This document shows positions 9,257 to 19,298 of a stretch of 64,000 nucleotides of DNA, piece by piece; position 1 is the first letter of the stretch, and each line of letters opens with the position of its first letter. The DNA lies in contig JAJCXT010000055.1 in assembly GCA_029263295.1 (NCBI GenBank), positions 81,085 to 145,084 of the forward strand. Reading direction: 5' to 3'. This stretch comes from Acidobacteriota bacterium (GTDB lineage Bacteria; Acidobacteriota; UBA890; WLXD01). Position numbers and translations under genes: made by a program. The notes under the pieces are model-generated. The model was not told where the DNA came from. It saw only the letters and a program-made list of their open reading frames with translations, and made no database searches.

Positions 9257-12200
9257 GCCGCGGGGCTCGCGACCGCGTCGTCGGGTGCCTGAGCCTTACT
9301 TTCCTTCCGCCGCCACGACCATTCCTCCACCATCGTGTAGAGGGTCGGGATCAGGATCAGCGTGATCAGCGTGGAGGCCAACAGTCCGGCGATAACGACC
9401 CGGGCCATCGGCGCCTGGAGTTCGCCACCTTCGCCCAGTCCCAGTGCCATGGGCAACATGGCCAGGACGGTGGTGAGCGTGGTCATGAGGATCGGCCGTA
9501 GACGTCGTCGTCCGGCCAACTCCACCGCAGCATGGAGCTCCATGTCGTCCCGCCGCCGCAGCAGGTTGATGTAGTCCTGCAGCACGATAGCGTTGTTCAC
9601 CACGATGCCCGCCAGCATGATCATGCCGATGAAGGCCTGCACGTTGAACGTCGTCCCCGTGAGGAAGAGCATCAGGATGATGCCGACCGCGGCCATCGGG
9701 ATGGAGAACAGGATCAGGAAGGGATCCCGCAGCGACTCGAACTGCGACGCCATCACCGCGTAGACCAGGATGACGGCCAGCACCAGCACGAGCAGCAGGT
9801 CGCGATACGCCTTCTGCTGTTCCTCGTACTCGTCACCGAGCAGCACGACGAAGCCGCTGGGCAGGTCCAACGTGCGAACGCCCGCCTGAATGTCGGCCAT
9901 GACAGAGCCCATGTCGCGGCCCTCGATGTCGGCCGAGACCTTGATGATGCGCTCCTGGTCCTTGCGCTCGATGTTGACTGGGCCCTCACGCCGTTCCAGC
10001 GTCACGATGCTCGAGGCCGCAATGCGCCGTCCCGTGGGCGTGATGATGGGCATGCGATCGAGTTGCGCGACCCGCTCGCGGTCCGACTCGCGCAGCCGCA
10101 CGAGCACGTCGAACTCCTTACCCTGGTCGCGGAAACGCGTAGCCACCCGCCCGCCGATGGCGGTGCGCAGCGTGGCCGCAGTATCGGCGAGGTTCAGGCC
10201 AAGCGTGGCGGCCTTTTCACGGTCGAGCACAACGCGTAGCTCCGGCACGCCCGGTTTGCGGCTGAGTCGGGGATCGGCGACGCCATCGATGCGTCGCATC
10301 ATGTTCTGCACCTGCTCGGCAACCGCCACGCCGGCGTCCAGATCGTGACCACGAATCTCGACGCTCAGACGCGTCCCGTCGCCGCCCATGCCGCGGAACA
10401 GCCAGTTGCTGTTGCCCGGGTACGCAAAGGCGACCATTCCAGGCCGACGAATCAGATGCGGTCGCAAGGCGGCCGAGATTTCCTGACTGCTGCGCTGGCG
10501 ATCGGGCGAGAGCGATATCCTCAGGTTGCCTCGATTGGTAGCCGTCTGGCGCCAACCACCGCCGCCGATCTCGGCGAGGATGTTAGACGCTTCAGGTACC
10601 TGTTCGCGAACGACGTCTTCGATCTCGCGGATCACCTCGTCGGTGATGTCGACACGGGTGCCCGAGGGCATCTCGACGTTGACCCTCACCTCGCCTTCAT
10701 CCGTCTCCGGCATCATCTCGAAGCCGATGAATGGAATCAGCAGGAGGCTGCCGAAGAACAGGGATGCCGCGCCTCCCACGACCGTCCAGCGGTGCGCCAG
10801 GGCCCAGTGAATAGCACCTTCGTAAGCGAGATCGAGACCGCTCAACATCTTGCCGCTACGCTCGACCATCTGGCGCATGATCGGGTGGTGCTCGCGGTCC
10901 GGCGGACGCACCTGCAGGAACTTGTGACAGAGAACCGGGATGACCGTCAGCGCCACGACCAGCGAGCAGGCCAGCGCGAAGGCGACCACCAACGACAGTT
11001 GCTGGAACATGACGCCCGCCATGCCCGTGAGAAACACGAGGGGCGCGAAGACCGCCAATGTGGTGAGCGTCGAGGCGATGATCGCCGTCGAAACCTCGGA
11101 GCTGCCCTGAATCGCGGCCTGCTCCTTCGTCTCGCCCGACTCGCGGTGTCGGAAGATGTTCTCGAGCACGACGATCGCGTTGTCCACAAGCATGCCCACG
11201 CCTAGCGCGAGGCCGCCGAACGACATCGTGTTCAGCGTGAAGCCGTTGTAGTACATGAGAGCGAACGTCGCGACGACCGCGATCGGGATCGACACGCCGA
11301 TGATCACCGTGCTGCGCAGGTTACGCAGAAACAGGAATAGCACGAGAATCGCAAGCACCGAGCCGTATATGGCCGAGCTGCGCACGTTGTCGATCGACTC
11401 CTCGATGTACTCGGACTGGTCGAAGATCGGCGTGATAATCAGATCGGGAAAGTCGCGGCGGACGCGTGCGAGTTCGTCCTGCACCGCGTTGGCGACCGTC
11501 ACCGTGTTGGAGCCAGACTGCTTGCGCACTGACATCCGGATCGCCGGCTGCCCGTCGAGGCGAATGAATTGGCGAACCTCTTCGAAAGAGTCCTTCACTT
11601 CGGCTATGTCGCGCAGGTATACGGGCACACCACCCCGGGTGGCCACCACAACGCTCCGCATCGGGTCTACCGACTCGAACTCGCCCTGCGTCCGCAGGAG
11701 AACCTCGAAATCGCCTTCCGGAACCGGACCGACAGGCTCGTTGACATTCTCGCGGCGAAGCGTGTTCACCACGTTGCCAACAGAGATGTCGTAGGCGAGG
11801 AGCTTCTCGAGATCGAGCTCCACCAGGATCTGGCGCCGCAGGCCGCCGCTGATGTCCGCCGCCGCCACGCCCGGCACGCGCTCGAGGCGGTATTGCATCT
11901 GATCCTCGACGAACTGACGCAACTCGCGCGGATCGCGGTCGCCGGCGATGGCCATGTAGAGGATCGGGAACTGCGACGGATCGAACTTGAACAGCGTCGG
12001 CGCGTCGGCGTCTTCGGGCAACGCGCCGCGCAGCCGATCGAGGCGACTGCGAATCTCGGCTGAAGCCTCGTCGAGGTTCGCGCCCCATTCGAACGCGATG
12101 GTGACGTTGCTGCTGCCCTCCGAAGAGGTCGCCGTGATGCGCTCGATCATCGGCACCGAGGCCATCGACCGCTCGATGGGTCGTGTGATGAGGGTCTCGA

Positions 12201-12375
12201 TCTCCTCCGGTCCAACGCCCGAGTACTGGGTGCGTATCGTCAAGCTCGGAAACTCGACATCCGGCATCAGGTCGACCGGCAGTCGCGTGAACGCGACCAG
12301 CCCGAGCAACACGACGACGACCGCGAGCATGAGCACCGTCACCGGGCGATGAATGGCTGCCTTCGGGAGATTCAT
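9253..12375 (-). CDS. Efflux RND transporter permease (HAE1/AcrB-like)
   Basis: [25 protein letters not shown]...[13 protein letters not shown]...; 1040 aa RND architecture. Confidence 0.95.
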   Translation of the reverse strand: MNLPKAAIHRPVTVLMLAVVVVLLGLVAFTRLPVDLMPDVEFPSLTIRTQYSGVGPEEIETLITRPIERSMASVPMIERITATSSEGSSNVTIAFEWGANLDEASAEIRSRLDRLRGALPEDADAPTLFKFDPSQFPILYMAIAGDRDPRELRQFVEDQMQYRLERVPGVAAADISGGLRRQILVELDLEKLLAYDISVGNVVNTLRRENVNEPVGPVPEGDFEVLLRTQGEFESVDPMRSVVVATRGGVPVYLRDIAEVKDSFEEVRQFIRLDGQPAIRMSVRKQSGSNTVTVANAVQDELARVRRDFPDLIITPIFDQSEYIEESIDNVRSSAIYGSVLAILVLFLFLRNLRSTVIIGVSIPIAVVATFALMYYNGFTLNTMSFGGLALGVGMLVDNAIVVLENIFRHRESGETKEQAAIQGSSEVSTAIIASTLTTLAVFAPLVFLTGMAGVMFQQLSLVVAFALACSLVVALTVIPVLCHKFLQVRPPDREHHPIMRQMVERSGKMLSGLDLAYEGAIHWALAHRWTVVGGAASLFFGSLLLIPFIGFEMMPETDEGEVRVNVEMPSGTRVDITDEVIREIEDVVREQVPEASNILAEIGGGGWRQTATNRGNLRISLSPDRQRSSQEISAALRPHLIRRPGMVAFAYPGNSNWLFRGMGGDGTRLSVEIRGHDLDAGVAVAEQVQNMMRRIDGVADPRLSRKPGVPELRVVLDREKAATLGLNLADTAATLRTAIGGRVATRFRDQGKEFDVLVRLRESDRERVAQLDRMPIITPTGRRIAASSIVTLERREGPVNIERKDQERIIKVSADIEGRDMGSVMADIQAGVRTLDLPSGFVVLLGDEYEEQQKAYRDLLLVLVLAVILVYAVMASQFESLRDPFLILFSIPMAAVGIILMLFLTGTTFNVQAFIGMIMLAGIVVNNAIVLQDYINLLRRRDDMELHAAVELAGRRRLRPILMTTLTTVLAMLPMALGLGEGGELQAPMARVVIAGLLASTLITLILIPTLYTMVEEWSWRRKESKAQAPDDAVASPAA

Positions 12376-13541
12376 GATGAAGTGTCCTCGTTTTCCTTCG
12401 CGCCAACTACCCGCACGGGATCGCCATCCTTGAGCAGGTTCGCTCCCATGGTCGCGACGGTATCGCCGGGCTGTAGCCCCGCCGTTACTTCGATCCAGTC
12501 GGCCTCGCTCAGGCCAGTATCGATTTCAGTGAAATTGGCAACGTCTTCGCGCAGTACGAACACGCCCTCATCTTGTCCGCGAACCACGAGCGCCTGACGT
12601 GGAATACGCAGCGCCTCACGGTTGCTTCCGAGACTCAACTCCACACGGGCGAACATCTCGGCGCGCAGCCGCGCTTCAGGATTGGGCACGACAACTTCGA
12701 CCTGCGCCGTGCGCGTCTGCGGATCGAGCAGTGGCGAGATTCGCGCCACCTCTCCTGTGAATGTCTCGCCGGGCATCGAGTCGACGTAAACGACTCCACT
12801 GGCACCGATCTCGACTTTCGTGACCTCACGCTCGGGTACGGCCGCGACGAGCTTGAGTGTCGCCAGGTTGACGATCGTGACGATCGGAGTATTCGAGTTC
12901 ACTGCCGCCCCACGATCGACCCAGCGGCGACCGACAAAGCCGCTCATCGGCGCCGTGATGCTCATCTGTTCGTGGCGAATCTGCAGCTCCCGGTGACCTG
13001 CCTCGGCCTGGCCCTCCTGGGCGCGCGCAAGGTTCAGTTGCGAGTGCGCGACGTCGTACCGAGTCTGCGCCTGCTCCAGTTGCTCAGCCGACATCAATCC
13101 GGAATCCTGCAGCCCGCGAGCTCGCTCCAGGTTGACCTCCTGGTTGCGAAGCTCGAGCACTCGCTGCTGCACCATGGCAGCGCTGACCGCCAGGGCCGCA
13201 TCGGACTGCTGCAGTTGCTGCAACAGCTCGTCATCCTCGAGCTCAGCAAGAAGATCGCCGACTTGTACCGCGTCGCCGATGTCGACACGCATCGACTCCA
13301 CCCGACCGCTGACCCGCGGGCTGACCTCGACCTGCTCCTGCGCCCGCAGCGAACCCACGAGCGTCACGGCTTCGAAAACAGCACCGTATTCGGCGACGGC
13401 AGAACTAACAGGCCGGCCGAAGCCTCCCGGGGGCATCTGAAAGCCGCCCGCGGCATCGTCGGATGGCCACTCTTGATAAAGACGGAATGCAATAAGGCCG
13501 GCGAGGAGAAAAACGCCGGCAAGCACTAGCTTGCGGTTCAT
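12372..13541 (-). CDS. Efflux RND transporter periplasmic adaptor subunit
   Basis: MNRKLVLAGVFLLAG...VSPRVSGRVESMRVDIGDAVQVGDLLAELEDDEL; 4-bp overlap with the RND gene. Confidence 0.93.
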   Translation of the reverse strand: MNRKLVLAGVFLLAGLIAFRLYQEWPSDDAAGGFQMPPGGFGRPVSSAVAEYGAVFEAVTLVGSLRAQEQVEVSPRVSGRVESMRVDIGDAVQVGDLLAELEDDELLQQLQQSDAALAVSAAMVQQRVLELRNQEVNLERARGLQDSGLMSAEQLEQAQTRYDVAHSQLNLARAQEGQAEAGHRELQIRHEQMSITAPMSGFVGRRWVDRGAAVNSNTPIVTIVNLATLKLVAAVPEREVTKVEIGASGVVYVDSMPGETFTGEVARISPLLDPQTRTAQVEVVVPNPEARLRAEMFARVELSLGSNREALRIPRQALVVRGQDEGVFVLREDVANFTEIDTGLSEADWIEVTAGLQPGDTVATMGANLLKDGDPVRVVGAKENEDTSS

Positions 13542-13724
13542 GGGGCCGGTCACGGTGAGGGGTGGGTACGGTCGCCTGCCGAGAATTCTGTCACAAGGAC
13601 TCTGCAAACCACCGGACGCGCGGGCTTCTTTGCACGTCTCCGACGTTCTTTACAAAGGCATCGCAAGAGGTCCGGGGCCACTATCCGTCGAATCGGAACC
13701 ACTGGCGGCACGAAGCCGACTAAG

Positions 13725-13756
13725 CTAGCAGCCCGTCGAAGAAGTCCGATGGGCTG
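13725..13756 (+). repeat. CTAGCAGCCCGT hairpin element, copy 1
   Basis: CTAGCAGCCCGTCGAAGAAGTCCGATGGGCTG; CAGCCCGUCG pairs with CGAUGGGCUG (one wobble), 8-nt loop. Confidence 0.6.
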
Positions 13757-13792
13757 ATCGCCGCCGGACACCACGGCCATGGCCTCAGGAGC

Positions 13793-14257
13793 GTGCTGAT
13801 GAATCGACCGAGCTGGGACCAGTACTACATGGACATCGCCACCGCGGTGGCCGAACGATCCAACTGCCTGCGGCGCAAAGTGGGAGCGCTGGTGGTCGTC
13901 GATAAGTCGATCATCTCGACCGGATACAATGGCTCGCCCATGGGTGTCACCAACTGCTGTGACGGCGGATGCCCCCGCTGCGCCTCGGAGACGCCACCTG
14001 GCGTCGGTTACGACACCTGCATCTGCGTTCACGCTGAGCAAAACGCGTTCCTGCTGGCGGCCCGCAACGGCAACTGCACCGACAGCGGCACTCTCTACAC
14101 CACACTGCGGCCCTGCTTCGGCTGTACGAAGGAGGCGATTCAGGCCGGCATTCGGGAGATCGTCTTCGCCGAACCAAGTACCTATGAGGACGACCTCGAG
14201 CGCGTCTACCAGCGCCTGATCGCCGAAGCGGAGATCTTCTTCCGACAGCTTCGCTGA
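13793..14257 (+). CDS. Deoxycytidylate (dCMP) deaminase family protein
   Basis: CVHAEQNAFLLAARNG ... TLYTTLRPCFGCTKEAIQAGI zinc deaminase motifs; GTG start 13793 or ATG 13799. Confidence 0.93.
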   Translation: MLMNRPSWDQYYMDIATAVAERSNCLRRKVGALVVVDKSIISTGYNGSPMGVTNCCDGGCPRCASETPPGVGYDTCICVHAEQNAFLLAARNGNCTDSGTLYTTLRPCFGCTKEAIQAGIREIVFAEPSTYEDDLERVYQRLIAEAEIFFRQLR

Positions 14258-14291
14258 ACGCTCACGACGGCGCACGCCGCCGCCTAGCGCG

Positions 14292-14326
14292 CTAGGGGCT
14301 AGGGGCTAGGGGCTAGGGGCTAGGGG
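14292..14326. repeat. Five perfect tandem copies of the heptamer CTAGGGG
   Basis: Read directly: CTAGGGG x5 between convergent genes. Confidence 0.98.
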
Positions 14327-14616
14327 AGCTTGTAGCGTCGCTTTTCCGGGTCCGGCTGCTGGCGAAAGAGAATCGCTACGCGGCCTATGGCTCCTGCCAC
14401 CTCAGCCCCAGAGGCGGCGGCCAGCGCCGCCGTTTGCTCGCGCCGGTCGTCTCGGTCCGCGAGGAAACGCACCTTCACGAGTTCATGCCGTGCCAGGACC
14501 TCGTGAGTCTGCTTGATGACACCCTCAGACAGGCCGCCTTTGCCCACCTGCACGAGGGCATCGAGGCCGTGCGCCTGACCCCGCAACCAGCGGCGCTGCT
14601 TACTCGTTAGTTCCAC
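14320..14616 (-). CDS. yhbY: YhbY-family (CRM domain) ribosome-assembly RNA-binding protein
   Basis: MELTSKQRRWLRGQAHGLDALVQVGKGGLSEGVIKQTHEVLARHELVKVRF matches the YhbY pattern. Confidence 0.93.
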   Translation of the reverse strand: MELTSKQRRWLRGQAHGLDALVQVGKGGLSEGVIKQTHEVLARHELVKVRFLADRDDRREQTAALAAASGAEVAGAIGRVAILFRQQPDPEKRRYKLP

Positions 14617-15905
14617 GTTTCCTCCTCATGAACGACCGCGCCGCTCTTGATCACCATGCGGACGCGGTGGAGCGCGCCCAGATCCTGTTCAGGGTCTCCT
14701 TCTACCACGATGATGTCGGCCAGCTTTCCCACCGCGATGCTGCCGAGTCGTTCCAGACCGAAGATCGACGCGTTGCCGGCGGTCGCCGCGTGCAATACAT
14801 CGCTCCGGCTCATGCCGTACTCGTGCATCAGTTCGAGTTCACGCACGTTGTCGCCGTGGGCATAGACGCCCACGTCGCCACCGAAGCAGATCTCGACACC
14901 GGCCTCGAGAGCCAGCTTGAAACCGGCTCGCTTGGCTTGGATGCGCGCCGGCTCCGGATCCGTTGTCTTGTTCCACCCGCCGTACTGCATGATCGCATCG
15001 CCGGCCGCGAGGGTGGGGCACAAGGCGACGCCGTGTTCAGCCATCAGCGCGAACACGCCCGCGTCGCCACCATCGCCATGCTCGATCGTGCGAACCCCCG
15101 CCAGTACCGCTCGCCTCATACCCTCGGCTGTTCCTGCGTGCGCCACAACGTACCGGCCTGACGACGATGTGATCTCCACGATGAGATCCAGCTCTTGTTG
15201 CGTGAATGTCGGCTGCGACGTACCGTCGGCGCCCCAGCGATAGTCCGCGTAGACCTTGATCCAGTCCGCGCCACGGCCGATCTGGTTGCGCGTCTTGCGC
15301 GCCAGATCGTCGATGCCGTCTGCCGCCTCGGCGCCCTTCGGAAGTTGATGCTCGGGTGCCCCCTTGGGTCCGTAGCTGCCGGTGGTCACGAGAGCCTTGG
15401 TAGCGATGAGCATGCGCGGTCCAGGGATCACCCCTTTGTCGATCGCCGCTTTGATGCCGACATCAGCAAAGCCCGCGCCCTCCGTTCCGAGATCACGAAC
15501 CGTCGTCACCCCCGCCCGCAGCGTCGCCTCTGCATGCACAACCGCTCTGGCGGTACGCTCGGCGAGCGACTCGCTCATCACCTGGTCGGTCCACGAAGTC
15601 TCGTCGTACGGATGGAGAAGGAGGTGCGAGTGCCCCTCGATGAGGCCCGGCATCAGCGTGGTGCCCTTGAGGTCCAATTCCCGCGTCTCCTCCGTCCTCG
15701 TGACGAGGTCGGTGGCGGGACCCGCGTAGACGATAGCGTCGCCCACCACGACCACGGCCCAGTCCGCGTGCATACGTTCGCCATCGAACACACGGTCAGG
15801 GAGCAGGACAAGGCTGCTGGATGGCTCCTGGGCGCTCGGGGCGACCGGCGCCGCGATAGCGAGGGCGGCAAGCCCGATGGCGACCGCTAGCAGGCGTCTG
15901 ATCAT
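14607..15905 (-). CDS. Exported amidohydrolase-family protein
   Basis: Signal-like N-terminus; LMPGLIEGHSHLL, GVTTVRDLGTEG, AHAGT, IEHGDGGD motifs. Confidence 0.92.
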   Translation of the reverse strand: MIRRLLAVAIGLAALAIAAPVAPSAQEPSSSLVLLPDRVFDGERMHADWAVVVVGDAIVYAGPATDLVTRTEETRELDLKGTTLMPGLIEGHSHLLLHPYDETSWTDQVMSESLAERTARAVVHAEATLRAGVTTVRDLGTEGAGFADVGIKAAIDKGVIPGPRMLIATKALVTTGSYGPKGAPEHQLPKGAEAADGIDDLARKTRNQIGRGADWIKVYADYRWGADGTSQPTFTQQELDLIVEITSSSGRYVVAHAGTAEGMRRAVLAGVRTIEHGDGGDAGVFALMAEHGVALCPTLAAGDAIMQYGGWNKTTDPEPARIQAKRAGFKLALEAGVEICFGGDVGVYAHGDNVRELELMHEYGMSRSDVLHAATAGNASIFGLERLGSIAVGKLADIIVVEGDPEQDLGALHRVRMVIKSGAVVHEEETWN

Positions 15906-16089
15906 GGTCTCGTCCAGGTTTCACGGGCTGCGAGCAGCCGGCGGCAGGATTCTGATGAACGGCCTTTATACCCTGCCAGCTAACGATCTGCGGGGCGCGC
16001 CGTGAAACCTGAGCCACAGTCTGTGCACAGTAGAGGTATGGAGTCGGGTCCCCACAGACGCCCCCGGCGGGGCTCAGGAAGGTGCGGCG

Positions 16090-17340
16090 ATGGCGACCAA
16101 GAGAGCTGCTTCCGCGAACAAAGGCGTACGTCGGAGCCAGATCCCTGTGCCGCAACGCGGCGTGGAACACACCGTGCCGACCCGGCGCAAACAGCCTCGC
16201 CGCGCTGTCCGCCAACGGCCGCGCACCGGCAAAGGCCGTACGCCGCTGCATCTCGGCTGCGCGATCGAGGGCAGCGATGCGTTGCGCTCCCACCTGTCGG
16301 CACGAGTGATCGGCCAGGACCATGCCGTCGACGCCCTGGTGTCGTCGTGGGCCCGACTGTTGTCCGGCCTCAGGGACACTGAGCGCCCGCTGCTTACCGC
16401 ATTGCTGATGGGCCCAACCGGCGTCGGCAAGACTGAGACCGCACGCGCTCTCGCGTCCGCGTTGTTCGGCTCGGAGTCCGCGCTCCACCGCATCAACTGC
16501 GAGGAATACGCCCACGGGCACGAGGTGGCCAAACTGCTCGGCTCGCCTCCTGGCTACATCGGCGCCGACATCGAACCCCTGCTGGCGCAGCGAAGGATCG
16601 ACCGGCCGCACTGGGACAAGCGGCAGGCAGCGGAAGCCGCTGAAGGCGCGAGCGCCGAGCCTCCGCTCATCGAGCAGGTGCACGATCCTGAGGACAGCCT
16701 GCACTCGATCATCCTGTTCGACGAGGTCGAGAAGGCGCATCCCACGCTCTGGAACGCGTTGCTCGGAATCCTCGAGGAGGGCCAGGTCACGCTGGGCAAC
16801 AACACGACCACCGATCTGACCCGCTCGGTAATCCTGATGACCACCAACGTGGGCAGTCGTGAGATGGGAGCAGCCATCGGCCGCGTGCCACTCGGTTTTG
16901 CCGCCAGCGAAGGCACGGTGGCGGACACCCTCCCGCTCGGGGAGATCGCCGAAACCGCAGCCCGGCAGGTGTTCCCGGTGGAGTTCCTCAACCGCTTCGA
17001 CGAGACGCTCGTGTTCAGCCCGCTCGGCGGCGCGGAACTCGACCTGATCTTCGACAAGTTCCTCGGCGTCGTGAACGAGCGCGCTCACGAGCAGGCGGGA
17101 GTGCCGCTGCTGATCAAGACTAGCGAGAAAGCCAAGTCGCTGGTGATCGAGGCCGGCACCGACGCAGTGCTCGGAGCGCGTCCGTTACGACGCGCGATCG
17201 AACGGTTGATCGTCGATCCCGTGTCGCGGCTACTGGCCTGCGGCCAGATCGGCCCCGGCGACGTGGTCGAGGTGGAACGCGAACAGGGCGAGCTGCGCTT
17301 CTACCGCCTACCCCGCTCCACCGACAAGATCGTCGCGTAG
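16090..17340 (+). CDS. Single-AAA (Clp D2-like) ATPase with basic N-terminal extension
   Basis: GPTGVGKTETARALA Walker A, PPGYIGAD pore loop, SIILFDEVEKAHP Walker B, FLNRFDE, GARPLRRAIERLI sensor 2; no D1 domain. Confidence 0.88.
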   Translation: MATKRAASANKGVRRSQIPVPQRGVEHTVPTRRKQPRRAVRQRPRTGKGRTPLHLGCAIEGSDALRSHLSARVIGQDHAVDALVSSWARLLSGLRDTERPLLTALLMGPTGVGKTETARALASALFGSESALHRINCEEYAHGHEVAKLLGSPPGYIGADIEPLLAQRRIDRPHWDKRQAAEAAEGASAEPPLIEQVHDPEDSLHSIILFDEVEKAHPTLWNALLGILEEGQVTLGNNTTTDLTRSVILMTTNVGSREMGAAIGRVPLGFAASEGTVADTLPLGEIAETAARQVFPVEFLNRFDETLVFSPLGGAELDLIFDKFLGVVNERAHEQAGVPLLIKTSEKAKSLVIEAGTDAVLGARPLRRAIERLIVDPVSRLLACGQIGPGDVVEVEREQGELRFYRLPRSTDKIVA

Positions 17341-17346
17341 CCTTCT

Positions 17347-17376
17347 GGGCCTTCGGCCGCCCTGGGCCGAAGGCCC
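17347..17376. terminator. Perfect 12-bp hairpin GGGCCTTCGGCC/GGCCGAAGGCCC
   Basis: 6-nt loop; just after the AAA ATPase stop codon. Confidence 0.6.
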
Positions 17377-17393
17377 CAAGAGACACGGGTCGT

Positions 17394-17424
17394 CGACGTA
17401 TAGAGCCCTCGGCTCTATACGTCG
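17394..17424. terminator. Perfect 14-bp hairpin CGACGTATAGAGCC/GGCTCTATACGTCG overlapping the doxX-like stop
   Basis: 3-nt loop; stop codon of the minus-strand gene (17415-17417) lies in the stem. Confidence 0.5.
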
Positions 17425-17792
17425 TTGCCCTTGATCGCGAAGTAGAGCGACGTGGCCAGGATCAGAACCTGGAACTCCATGCCCATTTCGCCGATCGAGT
17501 TCCAGCCGTTGGCCGCGTGCACCATGAAAATGGCGCCCACCATCGTGGCGGAAAACACCAGCCCCGCGAGCTGCGTGCCCCATTCGGCGCCGGTACCACC
17601 GTACAGAAGGAGCGCCGCGCCGCCGATTTCCATGACCCCGAGCGCCATGATCATCATGGCCGGCATACCCATCATCTCGGCCATAGCGGCCGAGTTGGCC
17701 AACTTGGGCCACCCGTGGTACGCGAAAGTCGCCGCCAGCGAGAAGCGCGGCAGCCAGTGGGCTAGAGGTGCCAGTCCCTTGAGTGCATCCAT
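17415..17792 (-). CDS. DoxX-family membrane protein
   Basis: RFSLAATFAYHGWPKLAN ... MEIGGAALLLYGG; four hydrophobic segments. Confidence 0.85.
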   Translation of the reverse strand: MDALKGLAPLAHWLPRFSLAATFAYHGWPKLANSAAMAEMMGMPAMMIMALGVMEIGGAALLLYGGTGAEWGTQLAGLVFSATMVGAIFMVHAANGWNSIGEMGMEFQVLILATSLYFAIKGNDV

Positions 17793-17972
17793 GTTCCCTC
17801 CGTGGTTGGTACACAAGTAGGAGGCAGGGGTTGCGGCAATCTAGCAGGGCATGGGGGCGCTGTCGCGGGAGAATGAAACTTCTGTCGACCACGACGCCCC
17901 CTCTGTCGTCATAATGGCGAGGGCCTTTTTGCCCACCGCCGCCGTATCGCCCCCCATCCGGAGAAGATCCTC

Positions 17973-19277
17973 GTGCGCAAGACTCTTTCCGCCCGCGTGC
18001 TGACACTGCTCTTGTTGGCCACCGTCACCATCGCCTGTGGTGGCGGTGAAGCCGCCGACACCACCCCCGTCTCGAACTGGGAGCACACGACCTCCACCGA
18101 AGGCAATGTCACCACCGTGAACAACACGGCCGGCTCCAAGTGGGGCGCTGACGCCCGCCTCGTCGAGGAGCTCTCGATCGGCCAGATGGAAGGTGCCGAC
18201 GAGTATGCCTTCGGGATGATCAGCGGCATCTGGCCCACCGAAGACCGCGTGTACGTGTCTGACGCCCGCCTCGACGTCGCACGCGCCTACGACCTGGCAG
18301 GCAACTTCCTGTTCACGATCGGCGCGACCGGCCAGGGTCCCGGTGAATACGAGTCCGCTGTGGGGGTCATCGGCCTGCCCGATGGCCGCATCGCTGTCCA
18401 CGACGGACAAAAGCTCATCATCTACGGCCACGACGGCGAGTACGAAGAGGCTTGGGGAAACGCCGAGAACAGCGGCTTCCGCATGATGGCCCCCGGGATG
18501 TTCGCGGTGTCCAGCAACGGCGACGTCTTCCTGCGCAAGGTGATCATGCCCGTGGGCGGATTCCGCGGCATGGGCTCCATGAAATTCGAGATGCGACAGG
18601 CACTGCCAGGCGATCTCGGCGAGGGCATCGCAACGCCGTCGTTCGACTATGAGCAGCCGACCCACCAGATCACGATGGGCGACAACGTGGCCATGATGCC
18701 GCTCCCGTTCGCGCCCCAGGTGCAGTCCGTCATGCTGCCCGACGGCGGTTTTGCCGCCGGCGTTCCCGCGGACTACTCATTCGAGATTCGGCGACCGGAC
18801 GGCACGGTGACCGTCGTTCAGAAGTACTGGGAACCTGTGCCAGTGAACCCGGGTGAACTCGAGATGCAGATGAGCGGAATGCGCATCGTCATCAACGGCA
18901 GTTCGCCCGAGATCGATTGGTCCGGGGTGGATATTCCAACAACGAAACCCGCGTACTCGGGCATCGCGGCGGCGCGCGACGGACGTATCTTCGTGCAGCC
19001 CTCCAGCGAGATCACCGTCAACGACGAGTGCATGGACCCGAATCTCACCAACGACGACCTGAGCGGCATGGACTGCACCAGCGGCACGAGTTACGGCGAC
19101 GTCTTCGACGGCGACGGATCGTTCCTGGGTCGGTTCGATGTCCCCGACGGTGCGAACTTCGGCTGGGGCTCCTACATCGATGGCGACGCTGTCTGGTTGA
19201 GCTTCGAGGACGATCTGGGCACCGTAATGGTGAAGCGCTACCGCCTGGTCGCGCCGCGCGACCCGTCTGACAGCTAG
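17973..19277 (+). CDS. 6-bladed beta-propeller lipoprotein
   Basis: TVTIACGGG lipobox-like site; VYVSDARLDVARAYDLAGNFLFTIGATGQGPGEY blade motif. Confidence 0.8.
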   Translation: MRKTLSARVLTLLLLATVTIACGGGEAADTTPVSNWEHTTSTEGNVTTVNNTAGSKWGADARLVEELSIGQMEGADEYAFGMISGIWPTEDRVYVSDARLDVARAYDLAGNFLFTIGATGQGPGEYESAVGVIGLPDGRIAVHDGQKLIIYGHDGEYEEAWGNAENSGFRMMAPGMFAVSSNGDVFLRKVIMPVGGFRGMGSMKFEMRQALPGDLGEGIATPSFDYEQPTHQITMGDNVAMMPLPFAPQVQSVMLPDGGFAAGVPADYSFEIRRPDGTVTVVQKYWEPVPVNPGELEMQMSGMRIVINGSSPEIDWSGVDIPTTKPAYSGIAAARDGRIFVQPSSEITVNDECMDPNLTNDDLSGMDCTSGTSYGDVFDGDGSFLGRFDVPDGANFGWGSYIDGDAVWLSFEDDLGTVMVKRYRLVAPRDPSDS

Positions 19278-19298
19278 GCGCTCGCCGCGACGGCGAAT

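Noticed and set aside
15918-15942. Partial match to the CTAGCAGCCCGT family (rc CTCGCAGCCCGTGAAA)
   Set aside because: Lacks the CTAGCAG start and the 3' arm; too weak to call a fourth copy.
15796-17088. 430-aa minus-strand ORF across the Clp-like gene
   Set aside because: Antisense to a well-supported AAA ATPase; low-complexity translation typical of GC-rich shadow frames.
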